A DNA stretch of 64,000 nucleotides from Winogradskya humida (GTDB taxonomy: Bacteria > Actinomycetota > Actinomycetes > Mycobacteriales > Micromonosporaceae): positions 124,001 through 188,000 of the forward strand of contig NZ_BOMN01000023.1 in NCBI RefSeq assembly GCF_016862215.1. The letters run 5' to 3'. Below are positions 8,040 to 16,552 of this stretch, piece by piece (the first letter of the stretch is position 1; each line of letters opens with the position of its first letter). The notes under the pieces were generated by a model. It was given only the letters and a program-made list of their open reading frames with translations. It was not told the DNA's origin and did no database searches. The position numbers and the translations under genes are program-made.

Positions 8040-8860
8040 CCGAAGACCTTGTGCAGCAGCGTCGGCGGGCGGTCGCGCTTGCTCCACTCCCGCGGGTAGC
8101 CCAGCGACACCTCCTGGAAGCGCACGCCGTCCTGCCAGGTGGTGCGGGGGATGTGCAGGTGACCGTAGACGGCGGTCGCGGCGCGGAACCGCTTGTGCCA
8201 GTCGTCGGTCAGCTCCGTGCCGCACCACTGGGCGAACTCCGGGTACCAGAGGACCTCGGTGGGGTGGCGGTGCAGCGGCCAGTGGCTCACGAGGACGGTC
8301 GGCAGCTCCGGGTCGATCGCGGCCAGCCGCTTCTCGGTAATGGCGACGCGGTCCCGGCACCAGGACTCACGGTCCGGGTACGGGTCCGGGTGCAGCAGGC
8401 CCTCGTCGGTGCAGACGACGCCGGTGTTGTACGCGTACGCCAGTGACTCCTCCTTCGTGACCGTCCCCGGTGCCCGCCACGTGTAGTCGTAGAGCAGGAA
8501 CAACGGCGCCACCACCGCGGGCCCGCCGTCGCCACGCCACACCGGATAGTCGTCCTCGGGGGTGAGCACCCCCAGGTGGCGGCACATGGCGACGAGGCGC
8601 TCGTAGCGCTCGACGCCGCGCACCTGCACCGGGTCACGCGCGTGGGTCCACAGCTCGTGGTTGCCGGGCGCCCAGATCACCTCGGCGAACCGCGACCGCA
8701 GGGTCCGCAATGTCATCTCGACCTGGCCGAACACCTCGGCGACGTCACCGGCGACGATCAGCCAGTCGTCGGGGGAGGTCGGTTGCAGCCGGTCGAGCAG
8801 CTTGCGGTTCTCCTCGTACGCGACGTGCAGGTCGCTGACCGCGTAGAGCGTGCCCGCCAC
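8036..8860 (-). CDS. Calcineurin-like metallophosphoesterase
   Basis: The 274-residue protein has the metal-binding set of this superfamily: SDLHVAY near residues 8-14, VAGDVAE near 36, APGNHELW near 68, SHWPLHRH near 186 and YGHLHIP near 221. It should hydrolyse phosphoesters using two metal ions; the natural substrate is not clear. The GTG start at 8860 is supported by GAGGAGG five bases upstream and by the good fit of VAGTLYAVSDLH to the family start. It is followed by the coupled two-TM membrane-protein gene. Confidence 0.9.
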   Translation of the reverse strand: MAGTLYAVSDLHVAYEENRKLLDRLQPTSPDDWLIVAGDVAEVFGQVEMTLRTLRSRFAEVIWAPGNHELWTHARDPVQVRGVERYERLVAMCRHLGVLTPEDDYPVWRGDGGPAVVAPLFLLYDYTWRAPGTVTKEESLAYAYNTGVVCTDEGLLHPDPYPDRESWCRDRVAITEKRLAAIDPELPTVLVSHWPLHRHPTEVLWYPEFAQWCGTELTDDWHKRFRAATAVYGHLHIPRTTWQDGVRFQEVSLGYPREWSKRDRPPTLLHKVFG

Positions 8861-9206
8861 TACGCCTCCTCGCCTCGATGCCACCGTTGACGTCCTTCGA
8901 TAGCCGATCTTGCCAGACCCCGGCTCCGGTGGCGCCCCGGCTCCTCCCCGCGGGGTACCCGGCCCGGTGCGCCGGGGTCGCCCGTCGTGGCGCCGAACAC
9001 ACCCCGTGTCCGATCCTGCCGGCGTACAGTCCATCTCGGACAGACAGTTCTCCCAGGCGGGAGCGGCCGCAGGTGGCATCCTTGATCGTCACCTACCGTA
9101 GGCGCATGTCGCACTGACCGAAAAGAATCTTGACCGCCGCTGTCACGCCGGAGGGCTCCCCGGGACCTAACTAGGTGGGAGTTCAACGGCGAACGGAGGC
9201 AATTCG
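8861..9206. other. Intergenic region with two CCTA/TAGG palindromes
   Basis: This 346-base gap separates the divergent phosphoesterase and sigma-factor genes and must hold both promoters. I see no gene in it. Two short palindromes with similar half-sites occur at 9092-9102 (CCTAC-C-GTAGG) and 9165-9176 (ACCTA-AC-TAGGT); the second is 31 bases before the sigma gene start. Confidence 0.5.
9165..9176. promoter_or_regulatory. Palindrome upstream of sigma gene
   Basis: ACCTA-AC-TAGGT is a perfect inverted repeat just ahead of the ribosome binding site of the sigma-factor gene. A related palindrome (CCTAC-C-GTAGG) lies at 9092-9102. Together they may be operator sites for an autoregulator; this is inference from position and symmetry only. 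Confidence 0.35.
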
Positions 9207-9818
9207 GTGGTCGACGCGCACGACGCGCACAAGGTGGGCGAGGACAAGGCGCCCATAGTCGATCCACCGCCCGCCGCGGAGATCGAGGAGTTCTTCCGGC
9301 GCTACTGGGAAGGTCTCGTGCGTAACCTCATGCGTGAGGGCGCCGACCGGTGGGAGGCGCAGGACGCGGTCTCCGAGGCCATCCGTGAGGCGCTGCGGCG
9401 CTGGCGGGACCTCACCCACCCGGTCGCCTGGGTACGCACCGCGGCCCGTTCCCACTGGCTCAAGCAACGCCGCGCCAGCGCCCACGGCGACCTCGAGGTG
9501 CTCGTGCCCGACGTCGCCGAGCTGGACGAGGGGCGGGCGGACGATCCGGAGCTGCAGGCGTACGAACTGGAGGAATGGTTCTCCGGGGTGCTGGCGCAGC
9601 TGCCGCCGGCGCGCCGCGAGGCCCTCGAGCTCTCCGCCCAGGGCCTGACGCCCTCCGAGATCGCGGCCCAGGTCGGCAAGTCGCCGGAGGCGGTACGCAC
9701 CGCACTCAAGCTCGGCCGCAAGCAGGCCGTCGCACTCTGGCGGGCGATACCCGAGCAGCGCTCCCCGCGGACGGGCGCGAACCCGGAGTCAGCGAACCTG
9801 GAGTCAGGGGAGAACTGA
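9207..9818 (+). CDS. ECF-like RNA polymerase sigma factor
   Basis: The 203-residue protein has a sigma region 2-like part (about 25-95; EEFFRRYWEGLVRNLMREGA and WEAQDAVSEAIREALRRW) and a region 4 helix-turn-helix (about 130-180; LPPARREALELSAQGLTPSE near 133-152, then SPEAVRTALKLGRKQ). It would direct polymerase to a small regulon. The GTG start at 9207 follows GGAGG. The stop TGA shares one base with the ATG of the GGDEF/EAL gene, so the two are coupled. No anti-sigma gene is adjacent; the degenerate c-di-GMP protein is the immediate partner in the operon. Confidence 0.85.
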   Translation: MVDAHDAHKVGEDKAPIVDPPPAAEIEEFFRRYWEGLVRNLMREGADRWEAQDAVSEAIREALRRWRDLTHPVAWVRTAARSHWLKQRRASAHGDLEVLVPDVAELDEGRADDPELQAYELEEWFSGVLAQLPPARREALELSAQGLTPSEIAAQVGKSPEAVRTALKLGRKQAVALWRAIPEQRSPRTGANPESANLESGEN

Positions 9819-11872
9819 TGGCGCAGAGCGGCCCGCACGAGGACCCCGAGGTGCTCACCCACGCGATGATGATCGCCGCCATGAACCAGATTCTCGGCGA
9901 GTGCGGCTACCCGCCGGTCCCCGAGGACGTTCCGCGCGACGACAGCGCCGCGGACCGGGTCATCGAGGACGCCCGCCGCCGCGCCGACGGGATAGTGGCC
10001 GCCGCGTTCTCCACCGCCGTGCAGTACACCGACGCCGCCCTGGACCAGGCCGCCCGGACGGTGCTCAGCTCCCGGCGCGCGCTGTCCGGCCCGCAGTCCA
10101 CGCCGTACCCCGTGGACCTCGCCCCGATGCCGGTCGCGACCGGTGCCCGCGGCACGGTGGGGGAGACCTGGCTGGCGGCCGCCACCGCGGCCGGTGTCTA
10201 CCTCCCGGTCGCGGAGCCGGTCGCGGCCCAGACCCTCGACGTGTACGCCCGCTGCCTGCACGAAGCCGCCACCGCCATCCCGCCCGACTACGACACCGCC
10301 TACCGCGTCGGGGTGGAGGTCGTCGCGCTGGGCATCGGCCGGCACGAGGCGCTGCCCGCCACGATGAGCGTCGTCCTCGACCACCTCAGCGAAGGGGAGG
10401 TCCTGCGGGTCCCGGCCCGCCAGGTCGCCGGGGCGTTCGCCGCCGGGTTCGCCGCCGCCATGCAGGCCCGCACGCTCGCCCAGCAGGAGTCGCTGCACCG
10501 GGCCACCCAGCGTGCCGCCCACGACTTCCAGGTCGCCCTGCAGCACAGCGAGGCCCGCTACCGCAGGCTCGCGTACTTCGACCCGGTGACCGGGCTGGCG
10601 AGCAAGACCCGGCTCGTGCAGCGGCTGCGCCAGTCCGCCAACGGCGACGACCCGCAGCGGCACGCCGGGCTCTGCCTCATCGAGATCGGCGCCTACCCGG
10701 CGATCTGCGAGCAGTTCGGCGCGGAGGCCGGCGACCACGTGCTCGGCGAGGTCGCCCGGCGGCTCCGGCTGGCCGCCACCCACCCCGACTATCTGCTGGC
10801 CCGGCACGGCAGCCACACGTTCACGGTGTTCGTGCAGGACAGCGGTGGCCTGGTCCACCTGGCCGACCTCGCCGAGCGGATCGCCGGTGTGCTCGCCGAG
10901 CCCACGTCGCTGCCCGACACGGGCCTGACCGCCCCGCTGCAGGCGCACGTCGGCGCCGTCGACGCGGCCACCGGCGACCTGGAGCCCGCCCGCGTCCTGG
11001 TCGACGCCGAGATCGCCCTGCGCCAGGCCCGCTCCGGCACCAGCGGCTGGGCCGTCTACGACGCGCGCCCGGCCGGCACCGGCCCGCGCGCCACCGCCGG
11101 GGTCGCCGGCCTGGTCACCGGGCCGCCCACCTACCAGCCGGTCGTCCGGCTCGGCACCGGCCGGGTCGCCGGGCTGCACACCAGAATGACCTGGCGCCAC
11201 CCGCACCTGGGCACCCTCGACCTCACCCGGATCGGGCAGCTCACCGGTGACCGCGACACCACCACCCGGCTCGCCGCCGGGCTGCTCCAGCAGGCCTGCC
11301 GGCAGGCGATGGAGTGGGACGGCGCCACGAAGGGCCCGTTCGTCGGGCTGGACGTGCCGGTGCACCAGATCGGCTACCCCGATGTGGTGGAGGTGGTGCA
11401 CGACGCGCTGACCACCAGTGGCCTGGCACCCGGGCGGCTGCACCTGCACCTGTCCGGGCTCGACGCGGTGCCGGCGGGCGAGCACAGCCTCACCGTACTG
11501 ACCGCGCTCGCCGAGCTGGGTGTGCGGATCGTCCTGGACGACTTCGGCACCGGGTTCACGAGCCTGGCGTACCTGCGGGACCTCCCGGTGCACGGGCTGC
11601 GCACCCCCGCGGCGCTGCTGCGGACGGGCGCCTCCGGAGCCGACTCGGACCGGGAGCTGCTCGCCGGGATGGCCCGCACCGCCCACGCGCTGGGTCTCAC
11701 CCTGACCGTGCACGGCATCGATGACCAGCCGGCCGCGGCGACTCTGAGGGGCACGGGCTGCGACGGCGCCCAGGGGCTGCACTACGGCGTGCCCGCGACA
11801 CCGCACCAGGTGCCGGCACTGCTGCGGGCCCGCGCCGTGCCACTGCGGGCGAACGGATTGGTGGCATCGTGA
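9818..11872 (+). CDS. Degenerate GGDEF-EAL protein (probable c-di-GMP effector)
   Basis: The 684-residue cytoplasmic protein has an N-terminal alpha-helical region (1-245), a GGDEF-fold domain (about 250-410; YFDPVTGLASKTRL near 252) and an EAL-fold domain (about 435-680). Both active sites are degenerate. The GGDEF signature position reads HGSHTF, and the EAL motif is replaced by GLHTRM; the ITE and lysine metal/catalytic motifs are also gone, although DDFGTGFTSLAYL near 570 is kept. It is therefore unlikely to make or break c-di-GMP and may be a binding or scaffold protein. It is cotranscribed between a sigma factor and a methyltransferase with 1-base and 4-base overlaps. Confidence 0.88.
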   Translation: MAQSGPHEDPEVLTHAMMIAAMNQILGECGYPPVPEDVPRDDSAADRVIEDARRRADGIVAAAFSTAVQYTDAALDQAARTVLSSRRALSGPQSTPYPVDLAPMPVATGARGTVGETWLAAATAAGVYLPVAEPVAAQTLDVYARCLHEAATAIPPDYDTAYRVGVEVVALGIGRHEALPATMSVVLDHLSEGEVLRVPARQVAGAFAAGFAAAMQARTLAQQESLHRATQRAAHDFQVALQHSEARYRRLAYFDPVTGLASKTRLVQRLRQSANGDDPQRHAGLCLIEIGAYPAICEQFGAEAGDHVLGEVARRLRLAATHPDYLLARHGSHTFTVFVQDSGGLVHLADLAERIAGVLAEPTSLPDTGLTAPLQAHVGAVDAATGDLEPARVLVDAEIALRQARSGTSGWAVYDARPAGTGPRATAGVAGLVTGPPTYQPVVRLGTGRVAGLHTRMTWRHPHLGTLDLTRIGQLTGDRDTTTRLAAGLLQQACRQAMEWDGATKGPFVGLDVPVHQIGYPDVVEVVHDALTTSGLAPGRLHLHLSGLDAVPAGEHSLTVLTALAELGVRIVLDDFGTGFTSLAYLRDLPVHGLRTPAALLRTGASGADSDRELLAGMARTAHALGLTLTVHGIDDQPAAATLRGTGCDGAQGLHYGVPATPHQVPALLRARAVPLRANGLVAS

Positions 11873-12699
11873 CGGAACCCCTGCCGGGCGTCCACAGTGG
11901 AGTAGGATTTCTGGGCATGGCGAACGCCGACTCAGATTTCTCCAGCCGGCCCAGCAGCGCGCGCATCTACGACGCGCTGCTCGGTGGCAACCATAATTTC
12001 GCCGCCGACCGCGAGGCGGCCCAGGGACTGCTGACGATCTTCCCGCTCGCGGGCGACATGGCCCGCGCCAACCGCGCGTTCCTCAGCCGGGTCGTGCACT
12101 ACCTCCTCGACCGCGGCGTGCATCAGTTCCTCGACATCGGCAGCGGCATCCCGACCGTCGGCAACGTCCACGAGATCGCCCAGCGACGCGTCCCCGACGC
12201 CCGCGTCGTCTACGTCGACATCGACCCGGTGGCGGTGGCGCACAGCACCGACATCCTCAAGGACAACCCGTGGGCCGCGGCGATCCAGGCGGACATGCGC
12301 TTCCCCGACGCGGTGCTCAACCACCCCACGGTCCGCCGGCTGATCGACCTCGACCAGCCCATCGGGCTGATGTTCGTGGCGATGCTGCACTTCGTGCCCG
12401 AGGACGACGCCTACCGGGCGGTGCAGAGCCTGCGGTCGGCGCTGCCCGCCGGGTCCTACATCGTGATCTCGCACGGCGTCTCGGAAACCGCGGCCGACGC
12501 GAAGGAGGCCGAGGTCACCGCGCTCTACCGGCGCACCGACGTGTCCGCGGCGCACGGGCGTACCCGTGATCAGATCCTCAGCTTCTTCGGCGACGCCGAG
12601 ATCGTGCCGCCCGGCCTGGTCTGGGTGCACGAATGGCCGGACGGCGGCGACGGCGATCCGCACGGCATGGCCGTGGTCGCCGCCGTGGGCGAGATCTAG
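11869..12699 (+). CDS. DUF574-type SAM-dependent methyltransferase
   Basis: The 276-residue protein matches the actinobacterial S-adenosylmethionine-dependent methyltransferase family PF04672. Typical features are SSARIYDALLGGNHNFAADR near 29-48, the SAM-binding FLDIGSGIPT near 87-96 and VVYVDIDPVAVAHS near 111-124. The target is unknown for this family, which is often next to regulators. The GTG at 11869 overlaps the upstream stop by four bases; an ATG at 11917 (MANADSDF) is an alternative start. It ends in a four-base convergent overlap with the flavin oxidoreductase gene. Confidence 0.88.
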   Translation: MTEPLPGVHSGVGFLGMANADSDFSSRPSSARIYDALLGGNHNFAADREAAQGLLTIFPLAGDMARANRAFLSRVVHYLLDRGVHQFLDIGSGIPTVGNVHEIAQRRVPDARVVYVDIDPVAVAHSTDILKDNPWAAAIQADMRFPDAVLNHPTVRRLIDLDQPIGLMFVAMLHFVPEDDAYRAVQSLRSALPAGSYIVISHGVSETAADAKEAEVTALYRRTDVSAAHGRTRDQILSFFGDAEIVPPGLVWVHEWPDGGDGDPHGMAVVAAVGEI

Positions 12700-13760
12700 C
12701 TGGCGGCTTCGGCTTCGGCCTCGTCGTCGTCCTCGCTGAGGAGCTCGCGGACCCGGGGGATGACCTCGGTGCCGTAGAGGTGGATCGCCGTCATCATCGC
12801 CTCGTGCGGCAGGGTGCCCGCCGAGTACTTCAGGTCGAAGCGCTGGATGCCGAGCGCCCTGACCGTACGGGCGATCTTGGCCGCCACCGTCTCCGGGGAA
12901 CCGACGTGCCAGGCGCCCTCGGCGATGTCGTCCTCGAACCGCTCCCGGGTCAGCGGCGGCCAGCCCCGCTCCGCGCCGATCCGGGTGATCGACTTCTGGG
13001 CGTGCGGCCACAGGGTCTCGGCCGCCTCCTCATCGGTCGCCGCGATGAAGCCCGGCGCGTGCACGGCCACCGGCAGCTTCTCGCGGTCGAACTGGTCCAG
13101 CGCGCGGTGATAGAGATCCACGTACGGCGCGAAGCGGGCCGGGTCGCCGCCGATGATCGCCAGCACCATCGGGAAGCCGTACTGCGCCGCGCGGACCACC
13201 GACTCGGGGCTTCCACCGACACCGACCCAGGCCGGGACGCGGCCCGCCTCGGTCTTCGGGTAGACCTCCTGGTTCTCCAGCGGCGGGCGCACGGAGCCGC
13301 TCCACGTCACGGGCTTCTCGGTGAGCAGCTCGGCCATCAGGTCGGCCTTCTCCGAGAACAGCTGCTCGTAGTCGGCCAGGTCATAGCCGAACAGCGGGAA
13401 CGACTCGGTGAACGAGCCCCGGCCCAGGGTGATCTCGGCGCGCCCGCCGGACACCGCGGCCAGGGTGGCGAACCGCTCGTAGACGCGCACCGGGTCGTCC
13501 GAGCTGAGCACCGTCACCGCCGTGGTCAGCCGGATCGCCCGGGTCCGGCTCGCGATCGCGGCGAGGACGATCTCCGGCGCTGACACCGCGTAGTCGTCAC
13601 GGTGGTGCTCGCCGAGACCGAACACGTCCACGCCCACCTCGTCGGCGAGCACTGCCTGCTCGACCACGTTGCGGATCACCTGGGCGTACGGCAGCACGTT
13701 GCCGTCCGTGTCCACGGTGACGTCACCGAAAGTGTCAAGACCGAATTCGAGGTCACTCAT
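12696..13760 (-). CDS. LLM class flavin-dependent oxidoreductase
   Basis: The 354-residue protein is a luciferase-like (beta/alpha)8 flavin monooxygenase of the Atu2307/SP_0267-like group. Support: VFGLGEHHRDDYAVSAPEIV near 46-65, the strand-helix pattern TRAIRLTTAVTVLSSDDPVR near 72-91 and AEITLGRGSFTESFPLFGYD near 107-126. The C terminus is acidic (EDDDEAEAEAAS). It would use reduced FMN or F420; the substrate is not evident. The ATG at 13760 is the natural start. It is alone on the minus strand, between two plus-strand operons. Confidence 0.9.
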   Translation of the reverse strand: MSDLEFGLDTFGDVTVDTDGNVLPYAQVIRNVVEQAVLADEVGVDVFGLGEHHRDDYAVSAPEIVLAAIASRTRAIRLTTAVTVLSSDDPVRVYERFATLAAVSGGRAEITLGRGSFTESFPLFGYDLADYEQLFSEKADLMAELLTEKPVTWSGSVRPPLENQEVYPKTEAGRVPAWVGVGGSPESVVRAAQYGFPMVLAIIGGDPARFAPYVDLYHRALDQFDREKLPVAVHAPGFIAATDEEAAETLWPHAQKSITRIGAERGWPPLTRERFEDDIAEGAWHVGSPETVAAKIARTVRALGIQRFDLKYSAGTLPHEAMMTAIHLYGTEVIPRVRELLSEDDDEAEAEAAS

Positions 13761-13837
13761 CCGGCGATCCTAGATCGCTCAGGTTTCCGCCCATACGGCC
13801 GATGCAAGAGCCGATCACCACACGGGACGGGAGAAGC

Positions 13838-15646
13838 ATGGGGAAGCCGGGCTTCAGGCGGGACCCCTTGCTGCTCGCGTACGCCGCGCTCGCCGTACTC
13901 AGCGTGCCCTGGCTGCTCGCCGGGTTCGCCCCGCGCTCCTCGTCCTGGGCCGTGCAGACCGCGCTCGACGTCGCGCTGGTCTGGTCCGGAGGGCGCCTGG
14001 CCCGTCTCGCGACGGGGCAGCGGCACGCCCGCCGGTTCTGGCGCGCCCTGCAGGTGGCGATGGTGTGCTGCACCGCCGGGGACGCGTACCAGACGGTTCT
14101 GGTCGTGCTCGATCCCCGGCGTGCGGACATTTCGGTGCTGCAGACCGTCATGGTCGTGGTCGCGATGACGATCATGGCGGTGACCATGCTCTGCCACCCG
14201 CTGGGCGCCACCGGCCGGCAGCGGCTGCGGCTCTGGCTGGACGCGATCACGGTGCTGGCCGGCGTTGCGATCTTCCTCTGGTACTTCTCGCTCGCGCCCC
14301 AGCTCAGCGGCGCCCACGCGACGGACCGCTACGTCGCCGCCGCCAGCGCCGCCGTCATGCTGGTCGTCGTCTTCGGCGTCCTCAAACTCGTGTTCAGCGA
14401 CCCGGCCCCGTTCACGCTGAGCGCCGGCGTCATCGCCGCCGTCGGCATCACGGCCACCGCGCTGGGCACGTCGCTGAGCCTCGTCTTCTCCGGCGGCCGG
14501 ATCACGTTCGTGGTGCAGGTGCTGTCCTGCATCCTCATCCCGGTCAGCCTGCGGCTCCAGGAGCTCCAGCTGCGCCGCCGCTCCGCGACGCGTGGCGGTG
14601 AGCGGCGGGGGCGTTACAGCCGGACGCCGTACATCGCGGTCATCGCCACCGAGGTGCTGCTCGTCGTCGCGCTGCCCAGGACCGACCTGCGCATCTGGGG
14701 CGTCACGGTCGGCGTCGTGGCCATCACCGCCCTCGTGCTGGGCCGCCAGCTCGTCGCCTTCACCGACAACGACCGCCTCCTGACCAGCCTCGACCGCAGC
14801 CTCGCCGACCTGCACGAACAGAAAGAATGGTTCCGCTCCCTGGTCCAGCACGCCTCCGACGTCACCCTGGTCGTCGGTCCCGGCGACATCATCTCGTACG
14901 CAAGCCCGGCAGCAGCCCGCATCTTCGGCAGCGACGAGCCCATAGGCCTGCAGGTGGCGACGTACGTGCACCCGGACGACCTCGTCCTGTTCCAGGAACT
15001 GACCGCGGTCCTCGCCGCGACCCCCGGCACGGACGCGGCAGCCCAGGTACGCCTCCTGCACGCCGACGGCACCTACCGCTGGCTCGACCTCGTCGGCGCC
15101 GACCTGACCGGCAACCCCAGCGTCCGCGGCGTGGTCTTCAACGCCCGCGACGTGACCGAGGCCCGCGAACTCCAGGACCAACTCCGCCACGAGGCCACCC
15201 ACGACGGCCTCACCGGCCTGGCCAACCGCGCCCTCCTCGCCGAGCACCTCGCCGCCGCGGGCACCACCCAGGTCAGCGTCCTGGTCGCCGACCTCGACGG
15301 CTTCAAACAGATCAACGACGCCCACGGCCACCACGTAGGCGACGAACTCCTCATCGCCGTAGCCCAACGCCTTCGGACCGGCCTGGGCCCCACCGGCCTC
15401 GCCGTCCGCCTGGGCGGCGACGAGTTCGCCCTCCTCCTCCCCGGCGCCGGTCCCCGGGAAGCCGGCAACCTGGCCGCCGACATCTCCCTGGCCCTCCTGG
15501 CCCCCGTCGAGATCGAGGGCACCCCCAGCCTCCGCATCGGCGCCAGCATCGGCATCGCCACCGGCCCCGCCAACAACCCCGACCGCCTCCTCCGAGAAGC
15601 CGACGCCGCCATGTACCGCGTCAAACACGACCGCGCCGCAATCTGA
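13838..15646 (+). CDS. Membrane PAS-GGDEF diguanylate cyclase
   Basis: The 602-residue protein has about eight or nine membrane segments in its first 310 residues, then a PAS domain (about 330-445; LVQHASDVTLVVGPGDIISY near 334-353) and a GGDEF domain (about 450-600). The active-site motif RLGGDEFALLLPG is intact, with a metal-binding aspartate in VADLDGFKQINDAHG, so it should synthesise c-di-GMP. No RxxD product-inhibition site precedes GGDEF. I prefer ATG 13838 (MGKPGFRRDP), preceded by GGGAG; the frame also has an ATG at 13802. It is followed by a 900-base non-coding repeat region. Confidence 0.9.
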   Translation: MGKPGFRRDPLLLAYAALAVLSVPWLLAGFAPRSSSWAVQTALDVALVWSGGRLARLATGQRHARRFWRALQVAMVCCTAGDAYQTVLVVLDPRRADISVLQTVMVVVAMTIMAVTMLCHPLGATGRQRLRLWLDAITVLAGVAIFLWYFSLAPQLSGAHATDRYVAAASAAVMLVVVFGVLKLVFSDPAPFTLSAGVIAAVGITATALGTSLSLVFSGGRITFVVQVLSCILIPVSLRLQELQLRRRSATRGGERRGRYSRTPYIAVIATEVLLVVALPRTDLRIWGVTVGVVAITALVLGRQLVAFTDNDRLLTSLDRSLADLHEQKEWFRSLVQHASDVTLVVGPGDIISYASPAAARIFGSDEPIGLQVATYVHPDDLVLFQELTAVLAATPGTDAAAQVRLLHADGTYRWLDLVGADLTGNPSVRGVVFNARDVTEARELQDQLRHEATHDGLTGLANRALLAEHLAAAGTTQVSVLVADLDGFKQINDAHGHHVGDELLIAVAQRLRTGLGPTGLAVRLGGDEFALLLPGAGPREAGNLAADISLALLAPVEIEGTPSLRIGASIGIATGPANNPDRLLREADAAMYRVKHDRAAI

Positions 15647-15671
15647 CCCCACCCCGAGCCGGAGCCCGCTC

Positions 15672-15900
15672 TCCGCGGTGACGGCTGCGTGCGGTGACGG
15701 CTGCCTATGGTGACGGCTGCGCGGGGTGGCCGCTCTGTGCGATGGCGGCTCTCTGCGGTGGCGATTCTGCGCGGTGGCGGCTCTTTGGGGTGGCCGGCTC
15801 CCAGTGGGACCCACTTCCATCGAGGGCCGATGCGGCGAGGGCCGCTTCCGCAAGGGGCCAGTGTCAAGGGGCCAGCGTCGCGAGGGCCGTGCTGATTGCG
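15672..15900. repeat. Degenerate short GC-rich repeats
   Basis: Variants of GGTGACGGCTGCG and GGTGGCGGCTCT recur every 16-19 bases from 15672 to about 15790, followed by variants of CGAGGGCC and CAAGGGGCCAG up to 15890. The same type of short repeats precedes the single dispersed-repeat copy at the window start. Confidence 0.65.
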
Positions 15901-15912
15901 TTGTGGCGTGAG

Positions 15913-16010
15913 GTTCGATATTGCGTTGAAGCCGGAGATCCCGCAACTTTATGCGGCATTATTTGTCAAGTGCGGGTAATCATTTCTGGCCGGAAGATAA
16001 TGTGTTTCGG
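15913..16010 (+). repeat. Dispersed ~100-bp repeat, copy A
   Basis: Blocks: TTCGATATTGCG at 15914-15925, CGCAACTTTATGCGG at 15942-15956, TTGTCAAG at 15963-15970 and GGGTAATCATTTC at 15974-15986. The 16-base gap between TTGCG and CGCAAC is the same as in the other copies. TTGCG/CGCAA can form a five-pair stem. It is followed 104 bases later by copy B. Confidence 0.8.
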
Positions 16011-16016
16011 CCGGTG

Positions 16017-16114
16017 GCTCGATGTTGCGCCGGAAACCTGAACCTCGCAACTTTATGCGGTGTCGGCTGTCAAGCATGGCGCAATCATTTCTCGGCGCAG
16101 TAGGGAGTGGGCGG
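16017..16114 (+). repeat. Dispersed ~100-bp repeat, copy B
   Basis: Blocks: CTCGATGTTGCG at 16018-16029, CGCAACTTTATGCGG at 16046-16060, CTGTCAAG at 16067-16074 and GGCGCAATCATTTC at 16078-16091. Here the stem is six pairs (GTTGCG with CGCAAC). It forms a tandem pair with copy A. Confidence 0.8.
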
Positions 16115-16286
16115 CATGAAAAGGTGGTTGCGCTTCTCACGTTGATGCCGAGTGCGGATGCCGAAGCGCAGTTGCTAAAGCTTCGGGCGTTGCCGCGTTG
16201 CCTGGGTCAGGTTCGGGATGCGTGGTCGCGGGCGGATGTGGGTTCGCTGCCCGGATTGGCTGGGCGTGTATCACGACCGGGCGATG

Positions 16287-16384
16287 GTTCGATATTGCGC
16301 TGGAGCTTGCAATGGTGGCACTTTATGCGGCATCGACTGTCAAATGCGGGAAGTTATTTTTCAGCGTAAGACATATGCCTTGCC
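16287..16384 (+). repeat. Dispersed ~100-bp repeat, copy C
   Basis: This copy starts TTCGATATTGCG at 16288 but has GGCACTTTATGCGG instead of CGCAACTTTATGCGG, so the stem is lost. CTGTCAAATGCGGG and AAGTTATTTTTC follow at the usual spacing, and it ends GACATATGCC as copy E does. It is the most diverged of the five. Confidence 0.7.
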
Positions 16385-16390
16385 TTGTGT

Positions 16391-16490
16391 GGTGCGATGT
16401 TGCGTCGAGGCTCGGTAAACCGCAACTTTGTGCGGTGCGGCCTGTCAAGCACGGGGCAATCATTTCCGGCAAAGAGAGACATGCTCCCGG
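16391..16490 (+). repeat. Dispersed ~100-bp repeat, copy D
   Basis: Blocks: GCGATGTTGCG at 16394-16404, CGCAACTTTGTGCGG at 16421-16435, CTGTCAAG at 16442-16449 and GGGGCAATCATTTC at 16453-16466, then GACATGC. The six-pair GTTGCG/CGCAAC stem is intact. It lies 105 bases after copy C and ends about 60 bases before the stop of the Thg1-like gene. Confidence 0.8.
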
Positions 16491-16552
16491 CCGAGGTTGG
16501 GTCACGCGAGCGGCGGGCGGGCGGGGAGCGGCCGGGGAGCGGGCGGGCGGGG

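Larger units (their letters stand above)
15647..16552. other. 900-base non-coding repeat region
   Basis: No supportable gene lies here. The left third (15672-15900) is made of degenerate GC-rich short repeats such as GGTGACGGCTGCG and CGAGGGCCG. The rest carries four copies of the ~100-bp dispersed repeat as two tandem pairs (offsets 104 and 105 bases). These are separated by about 170 bases without clear repeat structure. The repeats are noticeably less GC-rich than surrounding genes. Confidence 0.75.

Noticed and set aside
9302..11806. 834-codon minus-strand open frame
   Set aside because: It is antisense to the sigma and GGDEF/EAL genes, low-complexity in sequence, and matches no family; typical shadow of high third-position GC.
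16022..16369. Coding interpretation of the dispersed repeat (frames reading RNFMR-LSS-GQSF or QLYAV-VKHGAIIS)
   Set aside because: Two frames give similar peptides across copies, but copies A and B contain stop codons in one or both, no start or ribosome binding site is shared, and the DNA spacing is the stronger constraint.
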